The position numbers were made by a program, and so were the translations under genes. 64,000 nt of DNA, taken from Anomaloglossus baeobatrachus. Lineage: Eukaryota; Chordata; Amphibia; Anura; Aromobatidae. Where the stretch lies: positions 441,543,279-441,607,278 of the forward strand of contig NC_134354.1 of NCBI RefSeq assembly GCF_048569485.1, given 5' to 3'. The notes beneath the pieces are model-generated. The model searched no databases. It saw only the letters and a list, made by a program, of their open reading frames with translations, and was not told the DNA's origin. Of the stretch, positions 22,321 through 51,295 are shown piece after piece (within the stretch, counting starts at the first letter, position 1; every line of letters begins with the position of its first letter).

Positions 22321-23472
22321 TGTACCGCTGTGCGCTCGGCTGCAGCCGAGCCGCTCGGATCCGGGCTCGTTTCGGTGGGTGGCTCGAGCGCCTCCAGACC
22401 CGGGGGTCACATCGCTCTGCAAGGGGTTTGCTGGCGATCTCGATGGGGGGTTGGTGGTTAGGTATGTGTACGGCCGGAGCCGTATTTGAGTTCGTGACAC
22501 CACCCACGGGACGTGGTGACGGTGTAGACACCACCACTGCAGTTACGGGGGCACCCGGGGGAGATGGTTGTGCAGCAAGATGTTAACCCCTCCGTGGGCA
22601 GGGATGGTGGCCCCGGGACCCACTTGGGGAGAGTAGTGGTTGGGCGGTGCAGGGCGGTGTGCGGCCGGATGGCACTGTTGTACTCACGATTATTGACATT
22701 CACAAGTCTTTGGTGAACAAAGTTGATGGTGATCGGTGCCCGCAGCCAGCTGCGTCTGGTCTGCCACCCGGGTTGGTGGTCTTGGCCTTTCTCCTGCACC
22801 TTGTTATCTTTGTGTAGACTGCCTGTGCTTCAGCAATGGGAGTCCGCTCCCCGGCTTTGTATGTGCCAGTGGAGCCCATTTGCCCGCAGACGCTGGCCCG
22901 TGGGATCTCTCTGCCTGTGCGGTGGCTTTCTATCCCCCTCGGTGGGCTGTTGTCTTTAGTGGGGACTTGGGACGGGAAAGGACCTAAAGTCCAGACCTCA
23001 ATCAGTGAATTCGATGGGGTCCAGTGGCTTCTGGGCTTCGTTCTGGGTCTGAGTACCCCCCTGGTGCTCCGGTTTCCAGTCGGTTCCCCGGTTCGGTATC
23101 GGCGGGCCCTACCCTGTCCTGGTACCTTGCGTTTCCACCGAGCCGTCTTCCTGGCTCCTGCAGATTAGGCCACCCTCTGCCTCCTAGCCACGGTACCAGG
23201 GCTACGACCCTGGCACCAGTCAGTGTCACTCCACTCCTCTCCAAACTTGCACTTGAACTTAACTCCAACTCAAAACTGGCTGTTTCTCCTGCCTCAGGCC
23301 CCCTGGACTCTTAGGTGGGTGTGGCCAACCGCCTGGCTCCGCCCCCTGGTGTGACCATTGAACCCTAAGGGAGGTGACTAGGGTTTTAAAAGGTTGGCTG
23401 CTGTTACCTTTTTAGGGGCCAGGTATTATGCAGGGCCTATCTGTGACTACCTGGCTAGTCCAGGGCGTCACA
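22321..23472 (-). mobile_element. Solo LTR, tgtgacgccctgg type
   Basis: 1152 bp, reading tgtgacgccctggactagcc at its minus-strand start and ending ...cggtaca. The 4-bp target cttc is duplicated at 22317-22320 and 23473-23476. Length, end sequence and target size match the LTR class of the cold-shock element, though the sequence is a different subfamily. It sits in the Gypsy integrase. Confidence 0.75.
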
Positions 23473-23476
23473 CTTC

Positions 23477-23807
23477 CACCTTCAGCTCTGTGCTTTCAGT
23501 AGGGAGGGGTCTTTGAGGTTTCCTGGAGAGGAATAATTTTCCTGTCTCTCTCTCTTTGATATGGCATGGAGTACTGAACAACTTGAGGGTTATAAGGGAT
23601 AGGTACAATAGGTGCAAACAAATGCATTGCTGATAAAAGAAATTTGTTAGGCCTGGACCTCTGTGTGAATGATTATGTGTGGTTGTCCACTAGGAATATC
23701 AAGTTGAAAGTTCCGTCTTGGAAACTAGGTCCTAGGTTCATCGTTCCATATAAAATGATTCCCGTAATTCACTCTGTGGCCTATCGAGTTGAGCTACTCC
23801 CAACATT
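23477..23807 (+). pseudogene. Gypsy integrase C-terminal fragment
   Basis: Encodes a GDYVWLSTRNI-like motif (here NDYVWLSTRNI), then LKVPSWKLGPRFIVP and YRVELLPT, the segment preceding the chromodomain in Gypsy integrases. It is a fossil piece interrupted by the next MITE. Confidence 0.75.
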
Positions 23808-24408
23808 TAGGGGTGCTTTGCACACTACGACATCGCAGCTGTGAGTCGGTGGGGTCGAATCGAAAGTGACGCACATCCGGCGTCGCTGTCGACATCGGAG
23901 TGTGTAAATCGTTTTTGATACGATTAACGAGCGCAAAAGCGTCGAAAACGTATCATTGGTGTAGTGTCAGTCATTTCCATAATGTCGCGGCAGCGACAGG
24001 TACGATGTTGTTCCTCGTTCCTGCGGCAGCACACATCGCTGTGTGGTGTGAGAAGCTGCAGGAGCGAGGAACATCTCCTTACCTGCGTCCCGTGGCTCAC
24101 ACCGGCTATGCGGAAGGACGGAGGTAGGCGGGATGTTTTCATCCCGCTCATCTCCGCCCCTGTGCTTCTATTGGCCGCCTGCCGTGTGACGTCGCTGTGA
24201 CGCCGCACGACCCGACCCCTTAAGAAGGAGGCAGTTCGCCGGCCAGAGCGGCGTCGCAGGGCAGGTAAGTGTATGTGAAGCTGCCGTTGCAATAATGTTC
24301 GCTACGGCAGCTATCACAAGATATCGCAGCTGCGACGGGGGCGGGGACAATCACGCTCGGCATCGCTACCATCGGCTTGCAATGTCGTAGTGTGCAAAGT
24401 ACCCCTTA
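23808..24408. mobile_element. hAT-like MITE, ctttgcacactacgacatcgca family
   Basis: The ends taggggtgctttgcacactacgac and its inverse (gtcgtagtgtgcaaagtacccctta) define a 601-bp non-coding GC-rich element. It is a relative of 46689-47281. A target duplication is not evident here. Confidence 0.7.
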
Positions 24409-25450
24409 TGGGCGCCTCTGTTCTGGCACCCTCAATCTGTGCTTTGGAAGACGAGTTGACAGACAGCTTAACTCTTTCCCATCAATGCATTGACTCGGAC
24501 GCTGGGGGTCCTTTACAACTTTTATTGTTGAGATCAGTGTAAAACTACAAGAAATAAATGAAAATACTAAGTACAACATAAAACATATCTGAGATACATA
24601 GCATTCCATTTGATACAGGACATGCAGGTTAAATGCACTACATGGCGAATACATATTAGCTATAATGTCTGGATAATACTTGCAGAACAGAGCAACTACA
24701 TTATAATTTGATGAGCCCTAACTAGGGGATCATAACTCACCGACTGTGCTATGTAGAGGCAAACATAAGGAGCAGAGATCTGGAGAGATGAGCATGCAAA
24801 TGTCTGTGTCCATGTAACTGAAATGGCTGCTGAAGAAGAAGGGGCAGAGCCTATGCAAGGTCTGATGGGTAACTACATAAGCCTTGGTAGGACAATTTTC
24901 ATTGCACAGTAACCAGTGAAACATTAAACTAACTGCAGTAAGACAACATTGTCAACAGATGGCGCTGTTGGATATCACTGGACAAGTGGACAGTATCAAT
25001 GTCAATTACTAAATGTAATCTTATTACATGGCATAATAAAATAATTATATGCATTTCTATGAAGGCATGACAGCCTCCTCTATCCTTCCGATCATCCACA
25101 CAGTACTCTCCATTGTGCGCCTGCTCTATCTTGCAGGCAGAGCAAAGTGCTGTAATGTGCATGTTCAGGTGCTCTTTGACCATTCCCTGTGCCTGCACAT
25201 TACAGTACTTTGCTTTGCCCTCAGCAGGGAAGAGCAAAGTGCGTGTGCACAGAGGCGCCATGGAGGGCACTGCATGGAGGACGTAAGACGCGTCATCCAC
25301 ACGAAGCAAGAAGAAGGATGGTGATCGCAAGAATAGAGGATGTGTCGGACCCAAGAGCAGCGACGCCCATCGGACCAGAATGTTTCAGAAAGCCCCACAG
25401 GTGAGTATTTGACAGGTTGTCTCTAAAATAATGTTTTTCACAGGTCGTTA
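24409..25450. other. Unassigned sequence with a palindromic stretch
   Basis: No gene seen. The segment 25128-25236 forms an imperfect inverted repeat (gagcaaagtgctgtaatgtgca with tgcacattacagtactttgct), likely the core of a MITE. The rest may be an unresolved insertion into the Gypsy 3' region. Confidence 0.35.
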
Positions 25451-26531
25451 TGTGGCGCCCCTGAGGCTTCAGTCGCCACAGAGTATTGCACCTAATTTGA
25501 GGTTTAATGCTACACCTGGATCCTGAAGAGGTTGGTACCGGTTTCATCACTTACGCACTCAACAATGGGGACCGAGCTAGGGTAGGGTCGTAAGGCTGCC
25601 CTCAAACATGGGGGCACCACCCATTAGTGACAGGAACACGGGGAGGGGCAGACACTTAGGGGGAGTTAGGAGGCAACACAACAGTTAGAGAGTTCTCCAT
25701 CAGGAGAGGAAGAGAGAAGACGTGCCTCACTGGTGCTCTGGTGAGACAGAGGAGTTGACACGGTTGCCGAAGGGAGAGTGAAACTGCTCCCCTCGGAACT
25801 GGCGCCACACAGGGTGCAGGATCCTAGGGAAGATCACACTTCAAGTTGGTTTTCCAGAATCTGCCGGGACAGGGAGGTTTCAAGCTTCCCTAACCACAAA
25901 GAGCCTGAAAGCCCAGTACCAAAATAGTATCTGGGGCCTTGGACAGCACCAGGCCCCATTGTGGACCTGCAGTACCTGCAGAAAGGGACAAGAGTGCAAC
26001 TCGAAATGGACCGTGGTCCCCGAGTAGCTTTAAGCCATGGGGATTCAACACACAAGGCGCAAGGAGGAAGGGACTCACCGAGCACCTCACCGGACTGACC
26101 TCTGAAACGATTCAGGTTAGAAGGAGCCCATCACAGTAGGTGACCGGTATTACCTGGGCGATCGGCACTAAAGGCTGAGTAAACCACCTGGAACCACAGC
26201 AACTGGTTTGGACTCTTATTTACCGGCGCTGCCGACCTGCGCCTAACGCCATCACTACTCCTCTCATCATCCTCCCCGGGGCCCGCTCCACCTGTGGGGA
26301 TCGATACCATCCCTGGCTGCTGCTACCAGGCACCCCGGAGGACAGCGACAGCAGCGGAGGCTAAATCTCTGGCCAAATACCACTTCATCTATACTCCTTA
26401 TTGGTGTACACCTCAGGGCACGAAGCCGGGCAGGCCATCCCGACAATCTAGATCATCACACCAGCCTGGCGACAAATAATTCAGGTACGAGATACTGTGT
26501 GCCTGATACCCCTGCCCCCTGGGGTGTTACA
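25451..26531 (+). mobile_element. Solo LTR, tgtggcgcccctgagg type
   Basis: 1081 bp from tgtggcgcccctgagg to ggggtgttaca. The target gtta flanks it (25447-25450 and 26532-26535). It is the same LTR class as 51296-52249, which shares cttcagtcgccacag.gtattgcacct. Confidence 0.8.
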
Positions 26532-26808
26532 GTTACTCAAGAAATTAGTTGCATTTCTAGAGCCAACACCTTTAAAAGCACCTTCAATTTTTGTTGACTG
26601 CAGTCTTGAGTTTCAGGTGGCAAGAATCGTTGATTCTCATTTTGTTTGTAGTTCTCTCCAATATTTTGTTCACTTGAGGGGTTATGGCTAGAACAAAAGG
26701 GCATGGGTACCAGCATCAGAAGTGAATGTTAGTAGATTGATGCTTTCATTCCATGCATCTCATCCAGAAAAGCCTGATCCTGAGGATCCATAAGGGTAAT
26801 AAGGTAAT
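26532..26808 (+). pseudogene. Gypsy chromodomain fragment
   Basis: The encoded VARIVDSHFVCSSLQYFVHLRGYG matches, in shortened form, the chromodomain at the integrase C-terminus of chromoviruses (motifs IVDS, LQYFVH, RGYG). It directly precedes the 3' LTR. Fossil. Confidence 0.75.
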
Positions 26809-27361
26809 GTGTGTGTGCTCCTCTGGGGAGAATATCACAATGCCTAATTATTTGCAGGTCTACAGCTTGTATTTCAGTGAATCTACTTTTTTTTAGTGCT
26901 TTGAAGCTATAATCTCAGGTGTACCTCTTTTTTGACCTCTCCCCTTTGCTATAAAAGGTTATGTGTCTTACCATCTGATGTTGGTTGTAGATTCCCATTT
27001 TTATGTTGACTACTTTTGAATAAGCCTGTTTCTGCAAGAAGTTGAGGAGTTGTGACTATTGCAGCTGTGGTGTTTAGCTACATTAGAGGAGCAAGTAGTG
27101 TTTTCCTTTTTCTTTCTATTTTCCCTCTGTCTGTCTCCTTTACCTTGTATTTTACTATTGCAGTCGTGAGACTAGTGTTCTCGCTGGCCTTCTCACTAGC
27201 CAGGATGAGTTCAGGGCAAGTGAGGTCCTAAGCACGTGATGGTGTTGGAGAGAGGGACCTGTATAGGGACTTTAGGTAGCGTAGGATACAGACTCTCATG
27301 AGTTGCAGAAGGTGTTCCCTCTCCCTATCGCCAGAGTCTTCATTCTATACCATTCCCGTTA
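26809..27361 (+). repeat. 3' LTR of the Gypsy chromovirus
   Basis: Diverged partner of 4460-5072. The end is set by the shared block ttctataccattcc. Confidence 0.75.
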
Positions 27362-27643
27362 TTACTCCGCACATGAGCGTCTGTATGCTCTAGCATGACA
27401 AATACAGTTTCTTAGATTAATAGTTGAAATGTATCCATAAGAATATTGTGCCACACAAATGTTCTGTGGGTGATTTTTTTTTTTTTTAATGTTTCCATAG
27501 ACTTGAATGGGTGAGTATCATCCGATACTCAGAAAAGAATAGTGCATGTTGTGATTTTGTTCTCATGAACAGTTTCATGTGATGGTATTATTTATTCTGA
27601 ACATATAAAAAATAAAAAACAAGCCTTTGTGCCAGTGAGATTT
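27362..27643. other. Nothing recognised between Gypsy 3' LTR and TTAA transposon
   Basis: AT-rich sequence with a poly(T) run at about 27474-27487. No gene or clear repeat ends. Confidence 0.4.
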
Positions 27644-28734
27644 TTAACCCCTTCACGACCGCGGGCCGTAAAATTACGTCCTATTTTAACGTGACTTAAC
27701 GACCAGGGACGTAATTTTACGGCCTAAACGGCTTTCAAATGATGTCCCCTGCTGTTTCTTACAGCAGGGGACCTTTGCTTGACCCCAGGGGGGGCGGCAT
27801 CGCCACCCCCTATCGACGATCGATGTGATTGGCTGTTCAAATCTGAACCGCCAACCACATCGATCGCACTAATTTCGGCAAAAATAATGCCCGAATTAGT
27901 GCGATCCTGTGAGATCCAGCTATGAGATGCCGCAGCTGCTGCAGCATATCATAGGTGGACCTCAAACATGTCGCCCCCAGCCCCTGCAGCACTGATTGGA
28001 GCGATCGTGCTATGACGCGCAATCGCTCCAATCAGTGTGCAGTGGGGCGGTCTGATCTGCCGGTGGCCGCCCTCCCCAGGCCTGTGCTGGCCTGCGAGCC
28101 CTCCCCCAACATGTCTGCAGCGTGCAGTGGCTGGTACTTGTGGTACCACGCCACCGCTGCTGCTGCCGCCGCCGTAGCTGAGGTCACCGCTGCTGCTGCA
28201 CGTGAGTACTGTGCTCACTTTGCAGCCAGCCCGTGCGCGCTCCCGTGGTGCCCCTGCGCGCTGCCGTGATAGCCCCTGCCGTGCTCCCCCCGCGATCTGC
28301 TCCCCGCAACCCCCCTTACCCCCCCCACCCCCCCGACATCCCGATCTGCTCCCCCGCGATCTGACTGCCTCCCCCATTATCTCTGTTCTGCTTCTGCAGC
28401 TCCCTCTTCGGTCTCCCCCTCTGCTCTACCCCCTCCCCCTCTGCTCCCCCCCCTCTGCTCTCAACCCCCCCTCTGCTCTCACCCCCCCATCTCCCCCTCT
28501 GCTCTCCCCCGACGTCCTCTTACCTGTCTTCACCGGCCTGATCACATCTGCGTCCATCGCTGGGTCCTTCCTGGGCATTCTGCTGATCTGCCTGCTGCTC
28601 CTGTAAAGCTGTCCATCTCTCTGCCATCTGTTCCTCTGCAGCTCTTCTGGTCAGTGATCCTCCTGCTAGTCCTCTGGGTACTGTGAGTATAACTTTTTTT
28701 TTTTTTCCGTATCCCCTGTCCATTTTTACACCTC

Positions 28735-29660
28735 ATCCGTCCGTGCGTCCCGCCAAGCGCTGATCAGGGATGCAGATAACGGATCGGCATCCCTGCTCAA
28801 TTTTTGGCGTGACTTTTTTTTCTGTATCCCCGACGCTTTTTGTATCGCATCCGTCCGTGCGTCCCGCCAAGCGCTGATCAGGGATGCAGATAACGGATCG
28901 GCATCCCTGCTCAATTTTTGGCGTGACTTTTTTTTCCGTATCCCCGACGCTTTTTGTATCGCATCCGTCCGTGCGTCCCGCCAAGCGCTGATCAGGGATG
29001 CACATAACGGATCGGCATCCATGGTCAATTTTTGGCGTGACTTTTTTCCGTATCCCCGACGCTTTTTGTATCACATCCGTCCGTGCGTCCCGCCAAGCGC
29101 TGATCAGGGATGCACATAATGGATCGGCATCCATGGTCAATTTTTGGCGTGACTTTTTTCCGTATTCACGACGCTTTTTGTATCGCATCCGTCCGTGCGT
29201 CCCGCCAAGCGCTGATCAGGGATGCAGATAACGGATCTGCATCCGTGTTCAGTTTTTGGCGTGACTTTTTTCCGTATTCACGACGCTTTTTGTATCGCAT
29301 CCGTCCGTGCGTCCCGCCGAGCGCTGATCAGGGATGCAGATAACGGATCTGCATCCGTGTTCAGTTTTTGGCGTGACTTTTTTCCGTATTCACGACGCTT
29401 TTTGTATCACATCCGTCCGTGCGTCCCGCCGAGCGCTGATTAGGGATGCAGATAACTGATCGGCATCCCTGCTCAATTTTTGGCGTGACTTTTTTCCGTA
29501 TTTGCGACGCTTTTTGTATCGCATCCGTCCGTGCATCCCACCAAGCGCTGATCAGGGATGCATATAACGTATCTGCATCCATGGTCAATTTTTGGCGTGA
29601 CTTTTTTTTTTACGTATCCCCGACGCTTTTTTTTATCGCATCCGACCGTGCGTCCTGCAG
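28735..29660 (+). repeat. 112-bp tandem array
   Basis: The phrase ccgtgcgtcccgccaagcgc starts at 28741, 28855, 28969, 29081, 29193, 29305, 29417, 29529 and (diverged) 29646, a period of 112-117 bp. Each unit includes ctgatcagggatgcagataacgga and ggcgtgactttttt. The overlapping open frames are artefacts. Confidence 0.9.
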
Positions 29661-29749
29661 CGGCCAATCAGTGCACTGCGTCTGTGCGTTTGAAAAGTCA
29701 AATGGCGCTCCTTCTCTTCTGAGCCCCGCCATGCGCTCAAACAATTACT

Positions 29750-30960
29750 TTCCACCACATATGAGGTATCTGCGTACTCAGGAGAAAATGCACAATACAT
29801 TTTATGGTGCATTTTTTCCTGTTACCCTTGTGAAAAAAAAAGCTACCTAGTTGAAGCAACCGTTTTGTGGTAAAAAAAAAAAATTTTCTTTTCACGGCTC
29901 AACGCTATAAACTTCTGTGAAGCCCCCAGGTGTTCAAAGTGCTCACCAAACATCTAGAAAAATTATTTGAGGGCTCTAGTTTCCAAAATGGTGTCACTTG
30001 TGGGGGAGCTCCACTGTTTAGGCACCATAGGGGGTCTCCAAACGTGACATGGCGTCCGCTAATGATTCCAACCAATTTTGCTGTCAAATGGCGCTCCTTC
30101 TCTTCTGAACCCCGCCATGCGCCCAAACAATTACTTTCCACCACATATGAGGTATCTTCGTACTCAGGAGAAAATGCACAATACATTTTATGGTGCATTT
30201 TTTCCTGATAGCCTTGTGAAAAAAAAGCTACCTAGTTGAAGCAACCGTTTTGTGGTAAAAGAAATTTTTTTTCTTTTCACGGCTCAACGCTATAAACTTC
30301 TGTGAAGCCCCCAGGTGTTCAAAGTGCTCACCAAACATCTAGAACAATTATTTGAGGGCTCTAGTTTCCAAAATGGGGTCACTTGTGGGGGAGCTCCATT
30401 GTTTAGGCACCTCAGGGGGTCTTCAAACCCGACATGGCGTCCGCTAACAGGTGCAGCTAATTTTGCACTCAAAAATTCAAATGGCGCTCCTTGCCTTCCG
30501 AGCACTGCTGTGTGTCCAAACATTTGATTTCCACCACATATGAGGTATCTGCGTACTCAGGAGAAAATGCACAATACATTTTATGGTGCATTTTTTCCTG
30601 TTACCCTTGTGAAAAAAAAAGCGACCTAGTTGAAGCAACCGTTTTGTGGTAAAAAAAAATTTTTTTTCTTTTCACGGCTCAACGCTATAAACTTCTGTGA
30701 AGCCCCCAGGGGTTCAAAGTGCTCACCAAACATCTAGAAAAATTATTTGAGGGCTCTAGTTTCCAAAATGGGGTCACTTGTGGGGGAGCTCCATTGGTTA
30801 GGCACCTCAGGGGGTCTTCAAACCCGACATGGCGTCCACTAATGAGTGCAGCTAATTTTGCGTTCAAAAATTCAAATGGCGCTCCTTCCCTTCCGAGCTC
30901 TGCCGTGCGCCCAAACAATTGATTTTTACCACATATGGGGTATCAGCGTACTCAGGAGAA
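29750..30960 (+). repeat. About 390-bp tandem array
   Basis: The phrase ccaccacatatgaggtatc starts at 29752, 30138 and 30531, and a diverged copy lies near 30924, giving a period of 386-395 bp. Units include caccaaacatctagaa and gggggagctccattg. Confidence 0.85.
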
Positions 30961-31671
30961 CATGCACAATAAATTGTATTGTGTACTTTCTCTTTTCTCC
31001 CTTGTAAAAATGAAAATTTTATGGCTAAAGTAACATTTTTGTGTTAAAAAGTAAAATTTTCATTTTTTCCTTCCACATTGCTTTGGTTCCTGTGAAGCAC
31101 CTAAAGGGTTAATAAACTTCTTGGATGTGGTTTTGAGCAGTGTGAGGGGTGTAGTTTTTAGAATGGGGTCACTTTTGGGTATTTTCTGTCACCTAGGCCT
31201 CTCAAAGTCACCTCAAATGTAATGTGGTCCCTAAAAAAAATTATTTTGTAAATTTTGTTGGAAAAATGAGAATTTGCTGATGACCTTTGACCCCTTCTAA
31301 CTTCCTAATGGAAAAAAAATTTGTTTCGAAAATTGCGCTGATGTAAAGTACACAAGTGGGAAATGTTATATAGTAACTATTTTGTGTGACATATCTCTCA
31401 GATTTATGGGCATAAATTTTCAAAGTTTGAAAATTGCGAAATTTTCAAAATTTTCGCCAAATTTCCTAAATTTTCACAAATAAACGCAAAAAATATCGGC
31501 CTAAATTTACCACTGACATGAAGTACAATATGTCACGAAAAAACAATCTCAGAATCGCCAGGATCCGTTGAAGCGTTCCAGAGTTATAACCTGTCAAAGT
31601 GACACTGGTCAGAATTGCAAAAAATGGCCCGGTCATTAGGGTGTTTTAGTGGCCGGGGGTGAAGGGGTTAA

Positions 31672-32020
31672 TGGGAAAAAAACACACAAGAGCCATATTT
31701 GTATATTATAATTGACTACTTTAATTTACAATGCCACTACATGAAACAGATGTACAGAAAAAGCAACAAGACATAGTTTGAGAATAAGATTAAAGTATAT
31801 TGAAGCTACAAATTTACTGGATTTCAGGAAATGCCCATTTATAAAGTAATTAATGTGTTTATCTATCTATCCATCTATCTATCTTGTCCTGTCGTTTGCA
31901 TGAATATTTCTATGTTCACACAGACAGACAAATCACTTTAGAGACCGACTTTCCTTAAATTAATACATATATAAATAAAATTTAAGCACTGTAGAAATAT
32001 ATATGTACAGTACATGTGGA
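31672..32020. other. AT-rich spacer with CTAT microsatellite
   Basis: A short (ctat)n tract at about 31861-31888. Otherwise nothing recognised. Confidence 0.5.
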
Positions 32021-32202
32021 GAAATTCACTGAATTCTAATATGATGACCTAAGTAATACATTTCTGTGTGTGTGTATGTATGTATATGTGTATATATACT
32101 TTTTTTTTTGTTTGTTTCTAAATGTATTTCTTAAGTTCTGATGATAAAATCCAAATATATTACTTAGGTCATTATTATAGTGTTTTCCAGCCAGTGAATT
32201 TC
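32021..32202. mobile_element. Short palindromic MITE-like element
   Basis: Ends gaaattcactg...gatgacctaagtaat and attacttaggtcat...cagtgaatttc are inverted, enclosing a TG/TA-rich centre. Target duplication not resolved. Confidence 0.35.
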
Positions 32203-32236
32203 GCCTCTTAAAGCATAAGTCCATTGTGGCATCTGC

Positions 32237-32616
32237 TTAAAGGGAATCTGTCATCAGGTTTTGCTATATAAGCTGAAGACAGCATGCTGCAATGGTTAAA
32301 ACATAGAATTCAGGGGTGCCTGTCTTGTCAAGGTCTGATATGTAGTTTATTTGCTCTGTTTGTTTAAGCAGCTGTACAGAATTAGGACACATCATTGCCC
32401 GGACTACATTGTCACGCACACTCACACGTCCTTTCCTCTGACTGACACCTCACTGTCAATGTACAATCTCTATTGAGAGCCTGGTGATGGCAGGAGCAGC
32501 ACTCTCAGCTCTGCTAAAGTAATCTAAATGATACATTGTTGCATTCAGGATCTCTTTGCCTACAACATGGTACTCTCAGCTGAAGCAGTAAAAATCTGTT
32601 GACAGATTCCCTTTAA
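32237..32616. mobile_element. TTAA MITE, agggaatctgtca family
   Basis: ttaaagggaatctgtca at the left and tgacagattccctttaa at the right form inverted ends on TTAA targets. 380 bp, non-coding. I recognise the end motif as a common frog repeat. Confidence 0.8.
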
Positions 32617-32787
32617 GATATGATGTCAGGGCTGAATAATTATAGTTATAATTATAGTTAGCTATTCCATTATTTCTTTTATAGGCTTACACCTAGCCTT
32701 ACTCTTCACTCTCGCAATTCTACTCATTAGCAAATTGTCGGAAGTGATTTTTTTAGACATATGAAACGCAAGCATTGTCAAAATGTG

Positions 32788-32972
32788 CAATACGGTGGCC
32801 AAGTGGTTATGAATTTGTATATCGTCCCCATGAGTGTCCTCCCCCATTCCAAAGACATATTAATGGGAAATTTAAATATTGAACCCCAATGGGGACAGTA
32901 ATGATGATGTCTGTAAAATGCTGTGAAAATTAATGGGGCTATATAAGCAAGTAAAATAAAAGTGACTGAAGG
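32788..32972 (+). mobile_element. tRNA-derived SINE fragment
   Basis: acggtggccaagtgg is a tRNA A-box-like start, followed by ccattccaaagacatat, aatttaaatattgaaccccaatggggacag and ggctatataagcaagtaaaat. This is the usual order of a frog tRNA-SINE, with an internal deletion. A related 3'-type piece (tttatatagcgctattaattccacagcactttaca) occurs reversed near 34847-34883. Confidence 0.65.
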
Positions 32973-33173
32973 CAGAGATCATGCCATACACCAGTATCTG
33001 CTTTTCTGGCCCATTTTGCAGAAGCAGCAAGAAAATGAGCCTAAGAATTTAGGGGAGTAATACATTTTTATTTTTTACATTCACCAGTGTTATAGTAAAG
33101 AAATGGGCTGGGAGAGATTATAATGACGGTCATGGTATTGGACAGTCACTTTAGTATTTAGTGTGCATGTCGT

Positions 33174-33179
33174 TTTATT
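33174..33179 (-). other. upk3b: Polyadenylation signal of the upk3-like gene
   Basis: AATAAA on the minus strand about 100 bp after the stop codon, giving a short 3' UTR. Confidence 0.6.
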
Positions 33180-33280
33180 GAGATAAATAGTGATTTTAGC
33201 TGTGTTCGTCAAATATATCAATCATATACATAAAGCTAACATATCGGTTATGCCGGGAGCTCCGGAACGTTTATTCTTGT

Positions 33281-50923
<17,643 letters not shown>

Positions 50924-50992
50924 CTTTCCCGTTCTCTTCTGTTTCTTCTACCTTTACCTTTGTTAAATAGAATATTGTTGCTATTTTCAGTT

Positions 50993-51000
50993 GATATAAA
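50993..51000 (-). promoter_or_regulatory. upk3b: Possible TATA-like box of the upk3-like gene
   Basis: TTTATATC lies about 75 bp upstream of the start codon, which would give a roughly 40-50-base 5' UTR if exon 1 also holds the transcription start. No other promoter element is evident. Confidence 0.3.
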
Positions 51001-51295
51001 CTCTCAAAAACAAATAAAATATTAATTGCTCTACATTCAGGTCAAGTCTCTGCCCTCAGGAAATAGTAGTGTCATTGAAATTACTTCATAAAAATAAATA
51101 GTGGACGGGTTTGTACCAGTTGTACCTGTGTGATTCATCATAATCTACTAATTATACTTTTACTACACGCATCGGAGGAGTGGAGCTATCTCCAAGGATT
51201 TTTTTTGTCTCCCTCTGATCTTCTAAGTCCTCTGAAATCAAGAACATTCATCAGTACGGGCTCATGCAAGCTTTGTTATAAGACCCTGGTGGTAG

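Larger units (their letters stand above)
4460..27361 (+). mobile_element. Old Ty3/Gypsy chromovirus, broken and heavily interrupted
   Basis: Two diverged LTRs (4460-5072 and 26809-27361) bracket pieces recognisable in order as gag, reverse transcriptase, RNase H, integrase and a terminal chromodomain, the layout of chromodomain-bearing Gypsy elements. The LTR copies differ visibly by substitutions and indels, so it is old. At least five later insertions split it: hAT 5648-17846, an LTR-like insertion 19181-20441, a hairpin 20844-21462, a solo LTR 22321-23472 and a MITE 23808-24408, plus a solo LTR at 25451-26531 in its 3' part. Coding pieces carry many breaks. It is a fossil. Confidence 0.8.
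27644..31671. mobile_element. 4-kb non-autonomous TTAA DNA transposon
   Basis: The ends ttaaccccttcacgaccg and ggtgaaggggttaa are inverted and fall on TTAA at both edges (27644-27647 and 31668-31671), as in piggyBac and Kolobok transposons. The inside is non-coding: a cgtaaaattacgtc inverted motif at the left, a C/CT-rich tract (28200-28520), a 112-bp array, a 390-bp array, then an AT-rich right end. The right-end sequence is one I recognise as abundant in frogs. Confidence 0.75.

Noticed and set aside
22458-23314. Proline/serine-rich frames of 80-113 residues
   Set aside because: They lie inside a solo LTR defined by its target duplication; no homologous protein recognised.
27950-28606. GC-rich frames with possible exon-like look around CCGCC repeats
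   Set aside because: Part of the TTAA transposon; no acceptor/donor pair with matching phases and low complexity.
28735-29660. CRISPR-like array
   Set aside because: Units are near-identical over their whole length with no unique spacers, inside a eukaryotic transposon.
28726-29850. Tandem frames repeating SAWRDARTDAIQKAS and similar
   Set aside because: They are readings of the 112-bp array, whose period is not a multiple of three, so frames change from unit to unit.
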